Notes: a model not told the origin generated them from the letters alone. DNA of 64,000 nt from Pseudomonas viridiflava (GCF_900602065.1 NZ_UWFN01000043.1:62001-126000); one strand, 5' to 3'. Counted from the first letter of the stretch, positions 42,680 to 51,931 are shown. Numbers and translations are program-made.

Positions 42680-44248
42680 ATGATGAGCAATCCGCTATTG
42701 AGCGCCCTCGTTCCGCTAGTGGCCGACCTGAGCCGCGAGCTGCCTGATGAGGAGCGTTATCGGCGATTGCTCCACGCATTGCGGCAGTTGCTGCCTTGCG
42801 ATGCGGTGGCCCTGCTCAAACTTGAAGGGGAGGTGCTGGTACCGCTGGCCGTAGAGGGGCTGAGCGTGGACACCCTTGGACGTCGCTTTCGGATCGATGA
42901 ACATCCCCGGCTGAAAATACTTCTGGAAAACCCTGCACCCACGCGTTTCTCGATGGACTGCGATTTGCCAGATCCTTATGACGGTCTGGTCGACGGCCAT
43001 CAGGGGCATCTGGAGGTTCATGATTGTCTGGGGTGTCCGCTTTATTTTCAGGACAAGCCCTGGGGCTTGATTACCCTGGATTCGCTGGACCCGTCGAGCT
43101 TCAATCAGGTTGATCTGGATAATCTTGAGGCGTTTGCCGGACTGGCCGCCGCAACTGTGATGGCCAGTGAACGCATCAACCAGCTGGCACGGGGTTTCGA
43201 AGATCAACGCCAGTTGGCCGAAGTCTACAAGCGTGCTGCTGGCGGTCGCGGGCCGCGAGAGTTGATTGGGCAGAGCCCGGCTCACAAACGAATGATTCAG
43301 GAGATTCAGTTAGTCGGTAACAGCGCGCTATCGGTACTCATCACGGGAGAAACCGGGGTCGGTAAAGAACTGGTGGCCGAAGCCATTCACCTGAGTTCAC
43401 CCCGCGCCCACAAGCCACTGATCAGCCTCAACTGTGCGGCACTCCCGGAAATGCTGGTGGAAAGTGAGCTGTTTGGCCACGTCAAAGGGGCTTTCTCAGG
43501 GGCAGTCAATGGGCGCTCCGGAAAATTTGAACTGGCCGACGGCGGAACCATTTTCCTTGATGAGGTGGGTGAGCTGCCTTTGCCGGTGCAGTCCAAGCTG
43601 CTGCGTGTCTTGCAAAGCGGTCAATTGCAACGTGTCGGTTCTGATCAGGAGCACCAGGTGGACGTACGGATCATTGCCGCCACCAATCGCGACCTTGCCG
43701 AAGAGGTTCGGTCCGGTCGCTTCCGTGCTGACCTGTACCACCGGCTGAGCGTTTATCCGCTGCTGGTTCCGCCGCTGCGCGAACGCGGCCGTGACGTATT
43801 ACTGCTGGCGGGCTATTTCCTGGAAGAAAACCGTGCGCGCATGGGCCTGCGTAGCTTGCGCCTCAACAGTGAGGCGCAGAAATTATTGCTGGGGCACACG
43901 TGGCCAGGGAATGTTCGCGAGCTGGAACATCTGATCAGTCGCGCTGTGCTCAAGTCTCTGTCGTTGAGCGCCGAGCGCCCGCGTATTCTGACTGTCGAAG
44001 CGCAAGCACTAGGCCTGGAAGAAGAGACTGTTAGTGTGAGCACAAAACTACAAGAAAGACTGCACTTGCCTGCGGATTCAAATACGCAACCCGGGGTTTT
44101 ATTGAAGACAGCCGTGGATGCCTATCAACAGCAGTTAATTGAGCAGGCATTACTTCGCCATCATGGTAAGTGGGCAGAAGTGGCGAGGGAGCTGGGCGTT
44201 GATCGCGCAAACTTGAGTCGGCTTGCCAAGCGCCTGGGTATTCGATAA
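42680..44248 (+). CDS. norR: NorR-like sigma-54-dependent NO-responsive activator
   Basis: The 522-residue protein has the NorR architecture: an N-terminal GAF domain (~10-165) with LGRRFRIDEHPRL, LPDPYDGLVDG and ITLDSLDP matching the non-haem-iron NO sensor of E. coli NorR. The AAA+ domain (~195-430) has Walker A GETGVGKE (223-230) and Walker B FLDEVGEL. A Fis-type HTH ends it (EVARELGVDRANLSRLAKRL). The sigma-54 contact loop reads GAFSGA (270-275) instead of GAFTGA. ATG 42683 is an equally possible start. No flavohaemoglobin or norVW gene is adjacent, so its target is elsewhere or beyond typical linkage. Confidence 0.9.
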   Translation: MMSNPLLSALVPLVADLSRELPDEERYRRLLHALRQLLPCDAVALLKLEGEVLVPLAVEGLSVDTLGRRFRIDEHPRLKILLENPAPTRFSMDCDLPDPYDGLVDGHQGHLEVHDCLGCPLYFQDKPWGLITLDSLDPSSFNQVDLDNLEAFAGLAAATVMASERINQLARGFEDQRQLAEVYKRAAGGRGPRELIGQSPAHKRMIQEIQLVGNSALSVLITGETGVGKELVAEAIHLSSPRAHKPLISLNCAALPEMLVESELFGHVKGAFSGAVNGRSGKFELADGGTIFLDEVGELPLPVQSKLLRVLQSGQLQRVGSDQEHQVDVRIIAATNRDLAEEVRSGRFRADLYHRLSVYPLLVPPLRERGRDVLLLAGYFLEENRARMGLRSLRLNSEAQKLLLGHTWPGNVRELEHLISRAVLKSLSLSAERPRILTVEAQALGLEEETVSVSTKLQERLHLPADSNTQPGVLLKTAVDAYQQQLIEQALLRHHGKWAEVARELGVDRANLSRLAKRLGIR

Positions 44249-44406
44249 GCATCTTTTTTTCGTTAAATCAAGCGTATGAGGATATAAGGCAGCGTGCCAC
44301 AGGGCGAAAGATTGCTTGGTCGCGATTTGTGAAAAAAGAGTGAATTTTTTGCAAAGCCGGGAGGTCATCTACTGCACTAAGCAAACCAAAAGGAGGCGCT
44401 GCCTGG

Positions 44407-44631
44407 ATGTCACAGTACAAACACTACAGAATCGATTATTTGTTAAACGGCGCGTTCAAGTCTTTCTACATCAGTGCAGAGCACATGGATAATTCCGAAG
44501 CATGGCATCATGCCAGTGTGGATGCAGGTATCGCCCGTATTCCAAAATATCGAACGGAAAAAGTCCCCCGCGTTTCCAAGCCTTACGCGGAACACTTCGG
44601 TATAACCAACGTAGAGTGGCTGCAAAGTTGA
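44407..44631 (+). CDS. Small Pseudomonas hypothetical protein, 74 residues
   Basis: A very strong AAAGGAGG (44388-44395) precedes the ATG by 11 bases. The product is soluble and rich in aromatic residues (YKHYRIDYLLNGAFKSFYIS) with a conserved-looking core HHASVDAGIARIPK. It resembles the DUF6555-type short proteins seen only in Pseudomonas, an identification from memory and therefore tentative. It stands alone, 158 bases after the NorR-like gene. Function is unknown. Confidence 0.75.
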   Translation: MSQYKHYRIDYLLNGAFKSFYISAEHMDNSEAWHHASVDAGIARIPKYRTEKVPRVSKPYAEHFGITNVEWLQS

Positions 44632-44638
44632 AGACATT

Positions 44639-44667
44639 GGCCGGCGGTGCCCCTGGGTCCGCCGGCC
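44639..44667. terminator. GC-rich stem-loop between convergent small genes
   Basis: A perfect 9-base stem GGCCGGCGG / CCGCCGGCC with an 11-base loop lies 7 bases after the stop of the gene at 44407. It also lies 33 bases beyond the stop of the leftward gene 44701-44871. No T run follows on either strand, so a terminator role is only probable. Confidence 0.5.
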
Positions 44668-44700
44668 TGTTGCGCCTGCAACGGGGGCAACGTGCCGCGA

Positions 44701-44871
44701 TCAGTCGCGGGTTTTTACTCGCTGAAAATCACCTTTTTCTGGCAGCAACTCGGTTCCGGGTTCAAAGCCCGCATCTGGATCGTCTTCGTCGATCGCTGGG
44801 TCAGGTAATATTTCGGGACGCTGCACTTCCGTAATCGCGACTTCGGGGTTTTCCGGGCGGGAACCGGCCAT
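44701..44871 (-). CDS. Small acidic hypothetical protein, 56 residues
   Basis: The ATG at 44871 has AGAGGAGG 7 bases upstream, a strong ribosome site; the frame runs further up but without support. The product (MAGSRPENPEVAITEV, then ILPDPAIDEDDPDAGFEPG) is acidic, proline-rich and probably disordered. Short proteins of this type occur widely in Pseudomonas genomes with no assigned role. It is convergent with the 74-residue gene. Confidence 0.7.
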   Translation of the reverse strand: MAGSRPENPEVAITEVQRPEILPDPAIDEDDPDAGFEPGTELLPEKGDFQRVKTRD

Positions 44872-44978
44872 GGCATGCCTCCTCTTTGTTAGTTGGCCAG
44901 GCATATTTCTATTGAAGCAGCCTGGCACGATGTGTTCGGGTGAGGCGATGATCGGACTTGCAACGGCGCAGTTATATA

Positions 44979-46418
44979 TCAGCGGTGCGCAATATTCTCC
45001 AGCGCCAGATTACGGGTTCGTGGCCCGAACCTACCGATCGTAATGATCACGATCAACATGCTGCTGACAATAAATGCCAGGACGCCCGGAGTACCGAAGT
45101 GATCAAGGAAGAAGCCGATCAACAGGCTGCTGAACACCGTCGACAAGCGACTGAATGAATAGCAGAACCCCACTGCGCGGGCGCGGATATTGGTTGGGAA
45201 CAACTCGCCCTGATAGGAGTGGTAGCTGAAGCTGAGCCATGCATTGCAGAAGGTGATCATTACGCCGCAGAACACCAGACCTGTTGCCGAAGACTGGAAA
45301 GCGAAGAGGGTGCCGAAGATCATCGAGCCCAGCGCTGATCCGACGATCTGCCATTTGTTCTCGAAGCGGTTGGCAAACTTCACGAACAATAAAGGGCCCA
45401 GTGGGTAGGCGAGGGTGATGATAAACGCGTAACCCAGGCTATGGGTGACGCTGACACCCTGGCCGGACAGCAATGCTGGAAGCCAGTTGCCAAAGCCGAA
45501 AAAGCCGATCGCCTGGAACACATGGAACACGATCAGCATCAATGCCCGGCGGCGGTAAGGCGGTTGCCAGATATCAGCGAAACGCCCTTTGCCCGATACC
45601 GCGACAACTTCCGGTTCGGGGGCGTCCAGTGGTTTGCCATGATCGCGCTGACAGCGTGCTTCGATGTCATCCATGATGCGTTCGGCTTCCTCGTAACGCC
45701 CATGTTGAGCGAGCCAGCGCGGCGATTCGGGCAGGCGTGAACGCAGCCACCAGATGAACAGCGCGAACACTGCGCTGGCCAATACCACCCAGCGCCAGCC
45801 GGAAATACCGAAGGGTGCTTGTGGCACCAGCCACCATGACATCAGCGCAACGGCGGGCACCGACAGGAACTGAATAAAGAAGGCAAAAGCGAAAGCCGAG
45901 CTGCGCATGCGCTTGGGCACCAACTCCGCCAGATAAGCATCAATGGTCACCAGTTCTATGCCCAGACCGATCCCCACCAGAAAACGCATGCAGATAATGC
46001 CCAGCGCATCAGTCTGAATGCCCATCAATACTGTGGCGATCGTGTACCAGATCAACGCGAAGGTGAAAATCGCTCTTCGGCCGAACCGGTCGGCAATCGG
46101 GCTGAGCAGGCTGGCACCCAGAAAAAGGCCGAGAAAGGTCGCCGAGGCAAAGGCAGCCTGATCGGAAAAACCGAACACGCCCTGGGCACCTGTCGCAAAG
46201 ATGCCATCGCGCAGCAGGCCGGGGCTGATGTACGCGGTTTGGAACAGATCATAAAGCTCGAAAAAACCACCGATAGAGAGCAGGGCTACCAGTTTCCAGA
46301 CTGTGGCAACGGCGGGCAGGCGATCAATTCGCGCAGAAATATGAGCAGCGCGGACCGGATCGGATCCGTCGACGGCGATCTCGTCCGCCGGACTGCTGGC
46401 GGTAGAAGGGGTGGACAT
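44979..46418 (-). CDS. MFS transporter, sugar-porter type
   Basis: The 479-residue-class protein has 12 membrane segments, with the sugar-porter/SP-type signatures ADRFGRRAIF, GIGLGIELVTIDAYLAELVP, RLPESPRWLAQHGRYEEAE and, in the second half, GELFPTNIRARAVGF. ELYDLFQTAYISPGL in segment 1 fits organic-acid or aromatic-acid symporters as well. The start ATG 46418 (MSTPSTASSPADE) with GGAAG upstream was chosen over an upstream in-frame codon at 46448. It is a monocistronic gene flanked by small genes and a repeat. The substrate is unknown, though the PESPRW motif points to import rather than drug export. Confidence 0.85.
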   Translation of the reverse strand: MSTPSTASSPADEIAVDGSDPVRAAHISARIDRLPAVATVWKLVALLSIGGFFELYDLFQTAYISPGLLRDGIFATGAQGVFGFSDQAAFASATFLGLFLGASLLSPIADRFGRRAIFTFALIWYTIATVLMGIQTDALGIICMRFLVGIGLGIELVTIDAYLAELVPKRMRSSAFAFAFFIQFLSVPAVALMSWWLVPQAPFGISGWRWVVLASAVFALFIWWLRSRLPESPRWLAQHGRYEEAERIMDDIEARCQRDHGKPLDAPEPEVVAVSGKGRFADIWQPPYRRRALMLIVFHVFQAIGFFGFGNWLPALLSGQGVSVTHSLGYAFIITLAYPLGPLLFVKFANRFENKWQIVGSALGSMIFGTLFAFQSSATGLVFCGVMITFCNAWLSFSYHSYQGELFPTNIRARAVGFCYSFSRLSTVFSSLLIGFFLDHFGTPGVLAFIVSSMLIVIITIGRFGPRTRNLALENIAHR

Positions 46419-46577
46419 ACGCAGGCTTCCATTATTTTTTGATGGCATATGGTAGCGCTTTTACAATTGGTAATAATTGTTAAGCTTAAATGTTGTTAGC
46501 CTTTTTTGGTTTTTTATTGCTTGAAAATTGTCTTTGTTAGCGTTACCTGCTGAATAAACCGAGTCTTTCGCATATCC

Positions 46578-46651
46578 CTGTAGGACCTGCCGAAGGCTGC
46601 GATTCGGTTCCTCTGCTGCACCGCGACCGCAGCCTTCGGCAGCTCCTACAG
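46578..46651. repeat. GCTGCCGAAGGCTGCGA-type inverted repeat, fourth copy
   Basis: The left arm (46578-46602, with one change, GACCTGCC) and right arm (46628-46651) pair around CTGCTGCACCGCGAC. It sits in the divergent spacer between the sugar-porter MFS gene and mntH. Confidence 0.82.
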
Positions 46652-46758
46652 GAAATGTGGAAGACGTGGGACCGATTGGAGGGTTGCTATTCGACTGTAT
46701 CAAGATGTGTATTGAGTCTTTAAGATTGGCCTTCCGCTCAGCTGCTCATCTGGTTCCT

Positions 46759-48078
46759 GTGAAGTTCAAATTACCCACCACTGCCACTGCTCCGTTTTGC
46801 CCCTCGGCTGTTACCGACAGCGTTGCCATTCCGGCCAATGCCTCGCTGGCGCGCAAGATGTTGTTGTTCGTCGGCCCGGGCTTGCTGGTTTCCATTGGGT
46901 ATATGGATCCCGGTAACTGGGCCACCGCCATCGAAGCTGGCTCGCGCTTTGGCTATGCGCTGCTGTTCGTCGTGGTGCTCGCCAGTTTGTCCGGTATGGT
47001 CCTGCAAAACCTGTGTTCACGTCTGGGAATCGCCACCGGGCGCGACCTGGCGCAATTGTCTGCATCGCGTTACAGCCCCGGTGTCGCCAAAGGACAGTGG
47101 CTGCTGGCGGAATTGTCGATTCTCGCCACCGATCTGGCTGAGGTGCTGGGCGCGGCCCTGGCATTTCATCTGCTGTTGGGCGTTTCCATTACGACCGGCG
47201 TGGTGCTGACAGCATTCGACACGTTGATCGTGCTGGCCTTGCAAGGCGCCAACTTTCGCCGTCTCGAAGCAATCGTGCTGGGGTTGATCGCCACGATTGG
47301 CGCCTGCTTCACGGTGGAACTGATATTGATAAAACCGTTCTGGCCGGACGTTGCGGCGGGCCTGAAGCCCAGTTGGGACGTACTGAGCAGTCAGGAGCCG
47401 CTGTACCTCGCCATTGGCATTCTCGGTGCGACGGTGATGCCGCATAACCTGTATCTGCACTCGTCGGTGGTGCAGACCCGGGTCAATGGCAGTGATCTCG
47501 CCAGTAAAGCCAGTGCGATCAAGTTTGCTCGTCTGGACACCATCGCCTCGTTGAGCCTGGCACTGTTGATCAACGCCGCGATCCTGATCCTCGCCGCAGC
47601 CGCATTCCACAAGAGCGGGCATACCGATGTGGTGGAAATTCAGGACGCCTACCACCTGCTTGATCCGTTGGTGGGCGGAGCGGTCGCCAGCGTCTTGTTC
47701 GGCATCGCATTGCTGGCGGCTGGGCAGAGTTCGACGTTCACCGGGACCATCGCCGGGCAAGTCGTGCTTGAAGGCTTTTTGCAGGCGAAAATTCCCTGCT
47801 GGCAGCGACGCTTGATCACTCGGGCACTGGCCTTGATTCCAGCGTTGATCGGCGTGATCTGGTTGGGCGACGGTGCGGTGGGCAAGATGCTGGTCCTCAG
47901 CCAGGTGGTGCTCAGCCTGCAGTTACCGTTTGCCTTATGGCCCTTGATCCGTTTCACCAGCGACCGGCAATTGATGGGGCCGTTCGTCAACACTCGTCTG
48001 GTGAAAATAGCCGCGTGGGGGCTGTTCGGGTTGATCTCGGTGGCCAACCTGACGTTGATGTGGTTCTGGGTGAGTTGA
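46759..48078 (+). CDS. mntH: Nramp-family Mn2+/Fe2+:H+ symporter MntH
   Basis: The 439-residue membrane protein has 11-12 helices. The metal-binding motif is DPGNW in helix 1 (SIGYMDPGNWATAIEAGS) and MPHNLYLHSS carries the A/M-x-x-x-x-P element of helix 6. LAAGQSSTFTGTIAGQVVLEG is the family transport signature. It imports manganese and iron with protons. The frame is open from 46657, with an ATG at 46705; the GTG at 46759 (MKFKLPTTATAPF) matches the start I remember for Pseudomonas homologues. No candidate has a good ribosome site, so the start is uncertain by up to 34 residues. Confidence 0.9.
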   Translation: MKFKLPTTATAPFCPSAVTDSVAIPANASLARKMLLFVGPGLLVSIGYMDPGNWATAIEAGSRFGYALLFVVVLASLSGMVLQNLCSRLGIATGRDLAQLSASRYSPGVAKGQWLLAELSILATDLAEVLGAALAFHLLLGVSITTGVVLTAFDTLIVLALQGANFRRLEAIVLGLIATIGACFTVELILIKPFWPDVAAGLKPSWDVLSSQEPLYLAIGILGATVMPHNLYLHSSVVQTRVNGSDLASKASAIKFARLDTIASLSLALLINAAILILAAAAFHKSGHTDVVEIQDAYHLLDPLVGGAVASVLFGIALLAAGQSSTFTGTIAGQVVLEGFLQAKIPCWQRRLITRALALIPALIGVIWLGDGAVGKMLVLSQVVLSLQLPFALWPLIRFTSDRQLMGPFVNTRLVKIAAWGLFGLISVANLTLMWFWVS

Positions 48079-48142
48079 AAGCTATTGGGTCGAACTGCCT
48101 GGCTCAGAAAAGTGTCTGTTGGCTTAGACGTATGGACGTGGG

Positions 48143-48222
48143 ATCGGCTTTAGCCGGGAAGAGGCCGGTGTAGTCACTACATGTGTGTCGTCTGACAGGC
48201 AGCTTTCCCGGCTAAGGCCGGT
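48143..48222. repeat. Inverted repeat, CGGCTTTAGCCGGGAA family
   Basis: The arms ATCGGCTTTAGCCGGGAAG (48143-48161) and CTTTCCCGGCTAAGGCCGGT (48203-48222) pair with few mismatches. It lies between mntH and the following MFS gene, 20 bases before the latter's TTG. Confidence 0.75.
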
Positions 48223-48242
48223 CCAAACAGGACTGCATAACC

Positions 48243-49691
48243 TTGAAGACTCCACCTGATTCCGGCCAGATTTTCGAAACCGATCTCCCCGCGCGTCTTG
48301 ATCGCCTGCCTTGGGGGCGTTTTCACACGCTGCTGGTGTTCGCCCTCGGAATCACCTGGTTGCTCGATGGCCTGGAAGTCACCTTGGCAGGTTCGGTATC
48401 GGGTGCCTTGAAAAGCAGCCCGGCGCTGCAAATGTCCAACAGCGATATCGGTCTGGCAGGCGCGGTCTATATCGCCGGTGCAGTTCTGGGGGCTTTGCTG
48501 TTTGGCTGGCTGACGGACCGCCTTGGGCGTCGCAAGCTGTTCTTCATCACCTTGCTGCTGTACGTCGGCGCTACCGCAGCGACAGCGTTTTCCTTCAGCC
48601 TGGGTAGTTTCCTGCTGTTCCGTTTTCTGACGGGAATGGGCATCGGCGGCGAATACACTGCGATCAATTCGACGATTCAGGAATTCACACCGGCGCGCTA
48701 TCGGGGCTGGGTCGATCTGACCATCAACGGCACGTTCTGGCTGGGAGCCGCCCTGGGCGCTGGTGGTTCGATCGTGTTGCTTGATCCCGCCTGGATAGGT
48801 GGCGATCTGGGTTGGCGGCTGTGTTTCGCGATTGGCGCGGCGTTGGGGCTGTTGATTCTGTTCATGCGTCTATGGCTGCCGGAAAGCCCGCGCTGGTTGC
48901 TGATTCACGGCCAGGCGGCGGAGGCCACACGGATTGTCGAGCAGATCGAAAACCGGCTTCGCGATCAAGGCCATGAACTTCCGCCACTGACCGGTAAACC
49001 GTTGCGGCTGCACGCACGGGATCACACGCCAATCAGGGAAATTTTTCACACCCTGTTTATCAGCTTTCGCCAGCGGGCACTGGTGGGTATGACGCTGCTC
49101 ACCGCCCAGGCGTTTTTCTACAACGCGATCTTTTTCACCTACGCATTAGTGCTGACTGATTTTTATAACGTGCCCGCTGATCAGGTCGGCTGGTACGTTC
49201 TGCCGCTGGCACTGGGTAATTTCTGCGGCCCGTTGTTGCTCGGGCGACTGTTTGATGTCGTTGGCCGCAGAGTGATGATCAGCCTGACTTACGCAGTGTC
49301 AGGCGTATTGCTCGCCATCAGCGGGTACCTGTTTCAGCAAGGCATGCTCGATGTGACACAACAAGCCGTGGCCTGGATGGTGATTTTCTTCTTCGCCTCG
49401 GCGGCTGCCAGCTCGGCGTATCTGACCGTGGCGGAAACCTTCCCGCTGGAGATTCGCGCGCTGGCGATTGCCGTTTTTTACGCGTTTGGTACCGGCCTTG
49501 GGGGCATTATCGGTCCGACGCTGTTCGGTGAGCTGATTCAGACTCAAGACCGCAGCAATGTGTTGATCGGTTACTTGATTGGCGCGGCCTTGATGCTGAT
49601 AGCCGCAGTGGTGCAGGCCGTCTGGGGCGTTGCATCGGAACGCAAATCGCTGGAGGAGGTCGCCAGGCCGCTGTCCCAGGCTCGGGATTGA
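48243..49691 (+). CDS. MFS transporter, sugar/aromatic-acid porter type (TTG start)
   Basis: The 482-residue protein has 12 membrane segments. LTDRLGRRKLFF, MGIGGEYTAINSTIQEF, LPESPRWLLIHGQAAEA and AETFPLEIRALAIAVFYAFG are characteristic of SP/AAHS-type importers. The N-terminal stretch LPARLDRLPWGRFHTLLVFALG is a common variant in Pseudomonas metabolite:H+ symporters. The start is TTG at 48243, since no ATG lies near and the N-terminus is complete from there. It is convergent with a small gene whose stop codon follows directly (49691/49692). The substrate is unknown. Confidence 0.85.
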   Translation: MKTPPDSGQIFETDLPARLDRLPWGRFHTLLVFALGITWLLDGLEVTLAGSVSGALKSSPALQMSNSDIGLAGAVYIAGAVLGALLFGWLTDRLGRRKLFFITLLLYVGATAATAFSFSLGSFLLFRFLTGMGIGGEYTAINSTIQEFTPARYRGWVDLTINGTFWLGAALGAGGSIVLLDPAWIGGDLGWRLCFAIGAALGLLILFMRLWLPESPRWLLIHGQAAEATRIVEQIENRLRDQGHELPPLTGKPLRLHARDHTPIREIFHTLFISFRQRALVGMTLLTAQAFFYNAIFFTYALVLTDFYNVPADQVGWYVLPLALGNFCGPLLLGRLFDVVGRRVMISLTYAVSGVLLAISGYLFQQGMLDVTQQAVAWMVIFFFASAAASSAYLTVAETFPLEIRALAIAVFYAFGTGLGGIIGPTLFGELIQTQDRSNVLIGYLIGAALMLIAAVVQAVWGVASERKSLEEVARPLSQARD

Positions 49692-49901
49692 TCAGCAGTC
49701 GATGCTTTGCGCCACCGTGCGCAAGTCGTCGACGGAGGCTTGCAACTTGTCGATCTGCGCAATGACGTCCGCGACATCCAGTGGGCGCACGGAGTGCTGC
49801 AGATAGATCAGGTGCCCTGAGAGGTTCAGCGAGACAGTCTCAAGGTCATCGGCAGTGCGCTGCAGATCACCCTGGATATTCTTCAGATGTTCGATGTTCA
49901 A
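49692..49901 (-). CDS. Small coiled-coil hypothetical protein, 69 residues (TTG start)
   Basis: The product (MNIEHLKNIQGDLQRTADDL, later VADVIAQIDKLQASVDDL) has heptad-like leucine spacing, so an alpha-helical coiled coil is likely. TTG at 49901 has GGAG 8 bases upstream. Its stop is directly adjacent to the stop of the convergent MFS gene. No family is recognised. A real gene is supported by the ribosome site and the clean amphipathic pattern, but not by homology. Confidence 0.6.
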   Translation of the reverse strand: MNIEHLKNIQGDLQRTADDLETVSLNLSGHLIYLQHSVRPLDVADVIAQIDKLQASVDDLRTVAQSIDC

Positions 49902-50021
49902 ACTTGCAACTCCGGAAGTCAGGGGCCAGTGGCATTGACGTCCAGGTCAAGGTGAACCATCGGTATTCGGTGATGGCTATTTGATATTTTGCGTAAAAAA
50001 TCTGCGTTTGTCGCGTATTTT

Positions 50022-50222
50022 TTATTCGTCTTCCGGATCTGACTCGGAATAGGAGTCCAGCAGGGCAGCCAGCGCCAGGGTGCGTTGCAAACCGGTGGTG
50101 GTTTGCATGATCTCAGCAACGGCTTCAATGGCCGCCGCTTTGGCTGCTTCCCGCTCTGCCTCTGTATTATTCGGCGTCGCGTCCTGAGCCGCGGCGATGA
50201 TCGATTCTTCAAAACTGTTCAT
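50022..50222 (-). CDS. Small acidic hypothetical protein, 66 residues
   Basis: Starting at ATG 50222 (MNSFEESIIAAAQDATPNNT), the product is alanine- and glutamate-rich, predicted helical, with an acidic end SYSESDPEDE. No family is recognised. The ribosome site is weak, and an upstream in-frame codon at 50291 would add 23 unlikely residues. It is divergent from the LysE exporter at 50414. Confidence 0.55.
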   Translation of the reverse strand: MNSFEESIIAAAQDATPNNTEAEREAAKAAAIEAVAEIMQTTTGLQRTLALAALLDSYSESDPEDE

Positions 50223-50413
50223 GGGTTGCGCTCTGCAAATGAAGGCATCTGACGGCTGGCTTGTATGAGCCGCCTGTCCAATGCGAGCCATTCTGCCTGA
50301 TTCCTGTCGCCAGAGTCAGTGGGCGCTGCGCAGTGGGTGATTTTATTCAATACGCCGTCAGGTCTGATCCCTACTTTGATCACGTCATTTCAGATCAGGT
50401 TAAAGGTATCCAG

Positions 50414-51001
50414 ATGAGTGTGTTGTTATCCATGGCAGCCTTTGCGCTGGCCTCTTCAATTACCCCGGGCCCGGTCAACGTCGTCGCGTTGAGTTCCGGT
50501 GCTCGCTACGGTCTTGGTTCGGCGCTGCTGCACGTCACCGGGGCGACGCTGGGCTTCACGCTGCTGTTGCTCCTGATCGGCTTCGGCCTGCATGAAACCC
50601 TGATGCATCTGCCGTTTCTGACTCTGGCAATCAAGTGGGCCGGGGTCGCCTTTCTGTTGTACATGGCCTGGAAGCTTGCTTTGGACGACGGCAGGCTGGA
50701 CGTTGAGCGCGAAGGTGACAAGCCTTCGATGCTGGTGGGGGCGGTCATGCAGTGGCTCAACCCCAAGGCCTGGCTGGCGTGCATCGCTGGAATGGGAGCC
50801 TTTGTCGCCAGTGGCGAGACTCGCCTGATCTGGCAGTTCGCGGCGATCTATTTCGTGATCTGCTATTTGTCACTGGCGTGCTGGGCGTTCGCGGGAACCT
50901 TCTTGCGCCATTACCTGAAAAGCGCACTGGGGATTCGCGTCTTCAACCGCAGCATGGCGCTGCTTCTTGTGGGGTGCGCCGTCTATCTGTTGGCGTACTA
51001 G
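50414..51001 (+). CDS. LysE-family amino acid exporter
   Basis: The 195-residue protein has six membrane segments. The LysE/RhtB signature SITPGPVNVVALSSGARYGL follows the first segment, and MQWLNPKAWLACIAGMGAFV is the second conserved block with the NPK motif. The start ATG 50414 follows AAAGG 8 bases upstream. LysE-type proteins export amino acids or related compounds by proton exchange. It is convergent with the AraC gene at 51005, which ends 3 bases from its stop. The AraC protein is a plausible but unproven regulator. Confidence 0.9.
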   Translation: MSVLLSMAAFALASSITPGPVNVVALSSGARYGLGSALLHVTGATLGFTLLLLLIGFGLHETLMHLPFLTLAIKWAGVAFLLYMAWKLALDDGRLDVEREGDKPSMLVGAVMQWLNPKAWLACIAGMGAFVASGETRLIWQFAAIYFVICYLSLACWAFAGTFLRHYLKSALGIRVFNRSMALLLVGCAVYLLAY

Positions 51002-51004
51002 CCA

Positions 51005-51826
51005 TTACTGCAATCGGTATTGCCCCGGCGTTGCGGCCAGATGTTTCTTGAAGGCCCGCTGAAAATGCGCCTGATCGGCGAACCCCAGTTCTTGCGCGAC
51101 GTCGGCGATCAGCCTGCCGCCTTTGAGCTGGGTGCGGGCGTGCTGGATGCGCCGGTTGATCAGGTAGGCGTGAGGCGTCATGTGATAGCGCTGTTCAAAG
51201 GCGCGGATCAGGTAGGAGCCGGAAAGGCTCGCCGCATTGCACATATCGTCCAGCGTGATGGGCTTTCTGAAGTTGTCGTTGATGTACTGCGCGGCTCGTT
51301 CGACCCGTTGCGTCGCCAGTTCCGGGCGTACCGGCGCGGTGCCGAGGGTGTGTTGCATCTGGCTGAAGAACGCGACGGTTGTGCATTGCTTGTGCAGCAC
51401 ATCGGCCTGGCTGTCGATCAGGATTGCATAGAGATTGTTCAGGCTCGTGAACAGCGCGGGCACTGTGCTGTGGGTTTGCGCAACAGGCTGAAAGTCATGG
51501 TTGGGATCAAGGCCCAGTTCGTGTTGCAGGCGGGTCAGCCACTGGGTATCGACATACAGCATCAGGTACGACCAATGCTGGTCGGCAATCGGGTTGCAGG
51601 CATGAACGTCGCCAGGGTTCATCAGCACCACCGTGCCCGCGCGCACCTGCTGGCTGCTCTTCTCATGCAGATAAGTACTTTGCCCGGCCGTGATCGCACC
51701 GATGGAAAACACTTCATGTGAATGCTTGGCGTAACACAACTTGCGCCCATCACCCACCGAACGCGCCTCGATAAAAGGCAACTGATCGTCCCGCCAGAAG
51801 TAGGGGGCCTGTGGTTGTTGGCTCAT
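51005..51826 (-). CDS. AraC-family transcriptional regulator with cupin sensor
   Basis: The 273-residue protein has an AraC-type cupin/binding domain (~10-165; AKHSHEVFSIGAITAGQSTY, then VLMNPGDVHACNPIAD, the latter a typical cupin block) and a double HTH (~170-270; LDDMCNAASLSGSYLIRAFE, VAQELGFADQAHFQRAFKKH). This complete layout points to a regulator that binds a small molecule. It is convergent with LysE, with 3 bases between the stop codons. Many homologues sit beside LysE exporters, which suggests control of amino-acid export. Confidence 0.9.
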   Translation of the reverse strand: MSQQPQAPYFWRDDQLPFIEARSVGDGRKLCYAKHSHEVFSIGAITAGQSTYLHEKSSQQVRAGTVVLMNPGDVHACNPIADQHWSYLMLYVDTQWLTRLQHELGLDPNHDFQPVAQTHSTVPALFTSLNNLYAILIDSQADVLHKQCTTVAFFSQMQHTLGTAPVRPELATQRVERAAQYINDNFRKPITLDDMCNAASLSGSYLIRAFEQRYHMTPHAYLINRRIQHARTQLKGGRLIADVAQELGFADQAHFQRAFKKHLAATPGQYRLQ

Positions 51827-51859
51827 GCTGTGTCGATCCTTTGAGTTGAAATGAATTTC

Positions 51860-51931
51860 CTGTAGGCGCTGCCGAAGGCTGCGATTCTATTTCTCTGCTG
51901 CACCGCGATCACAGCCTTCGGCAGCTCCTAC
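51860..51931. repeat. GCTGCCGAAGGCTGCGA-type inverted repeat, fifth copy
   Basis: The left arm at 51860-51884 and right arm ending at 51931 share the family core. Centre sequence CTGCTGCACCGCGATC matches the copy at 46578. The preceding GTTGAAATGAATTTC resembles the ATTGAAATGCATGTT flank of the 36031 copy. It lies upstream of the AraC gene. Confidence 0.8.
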
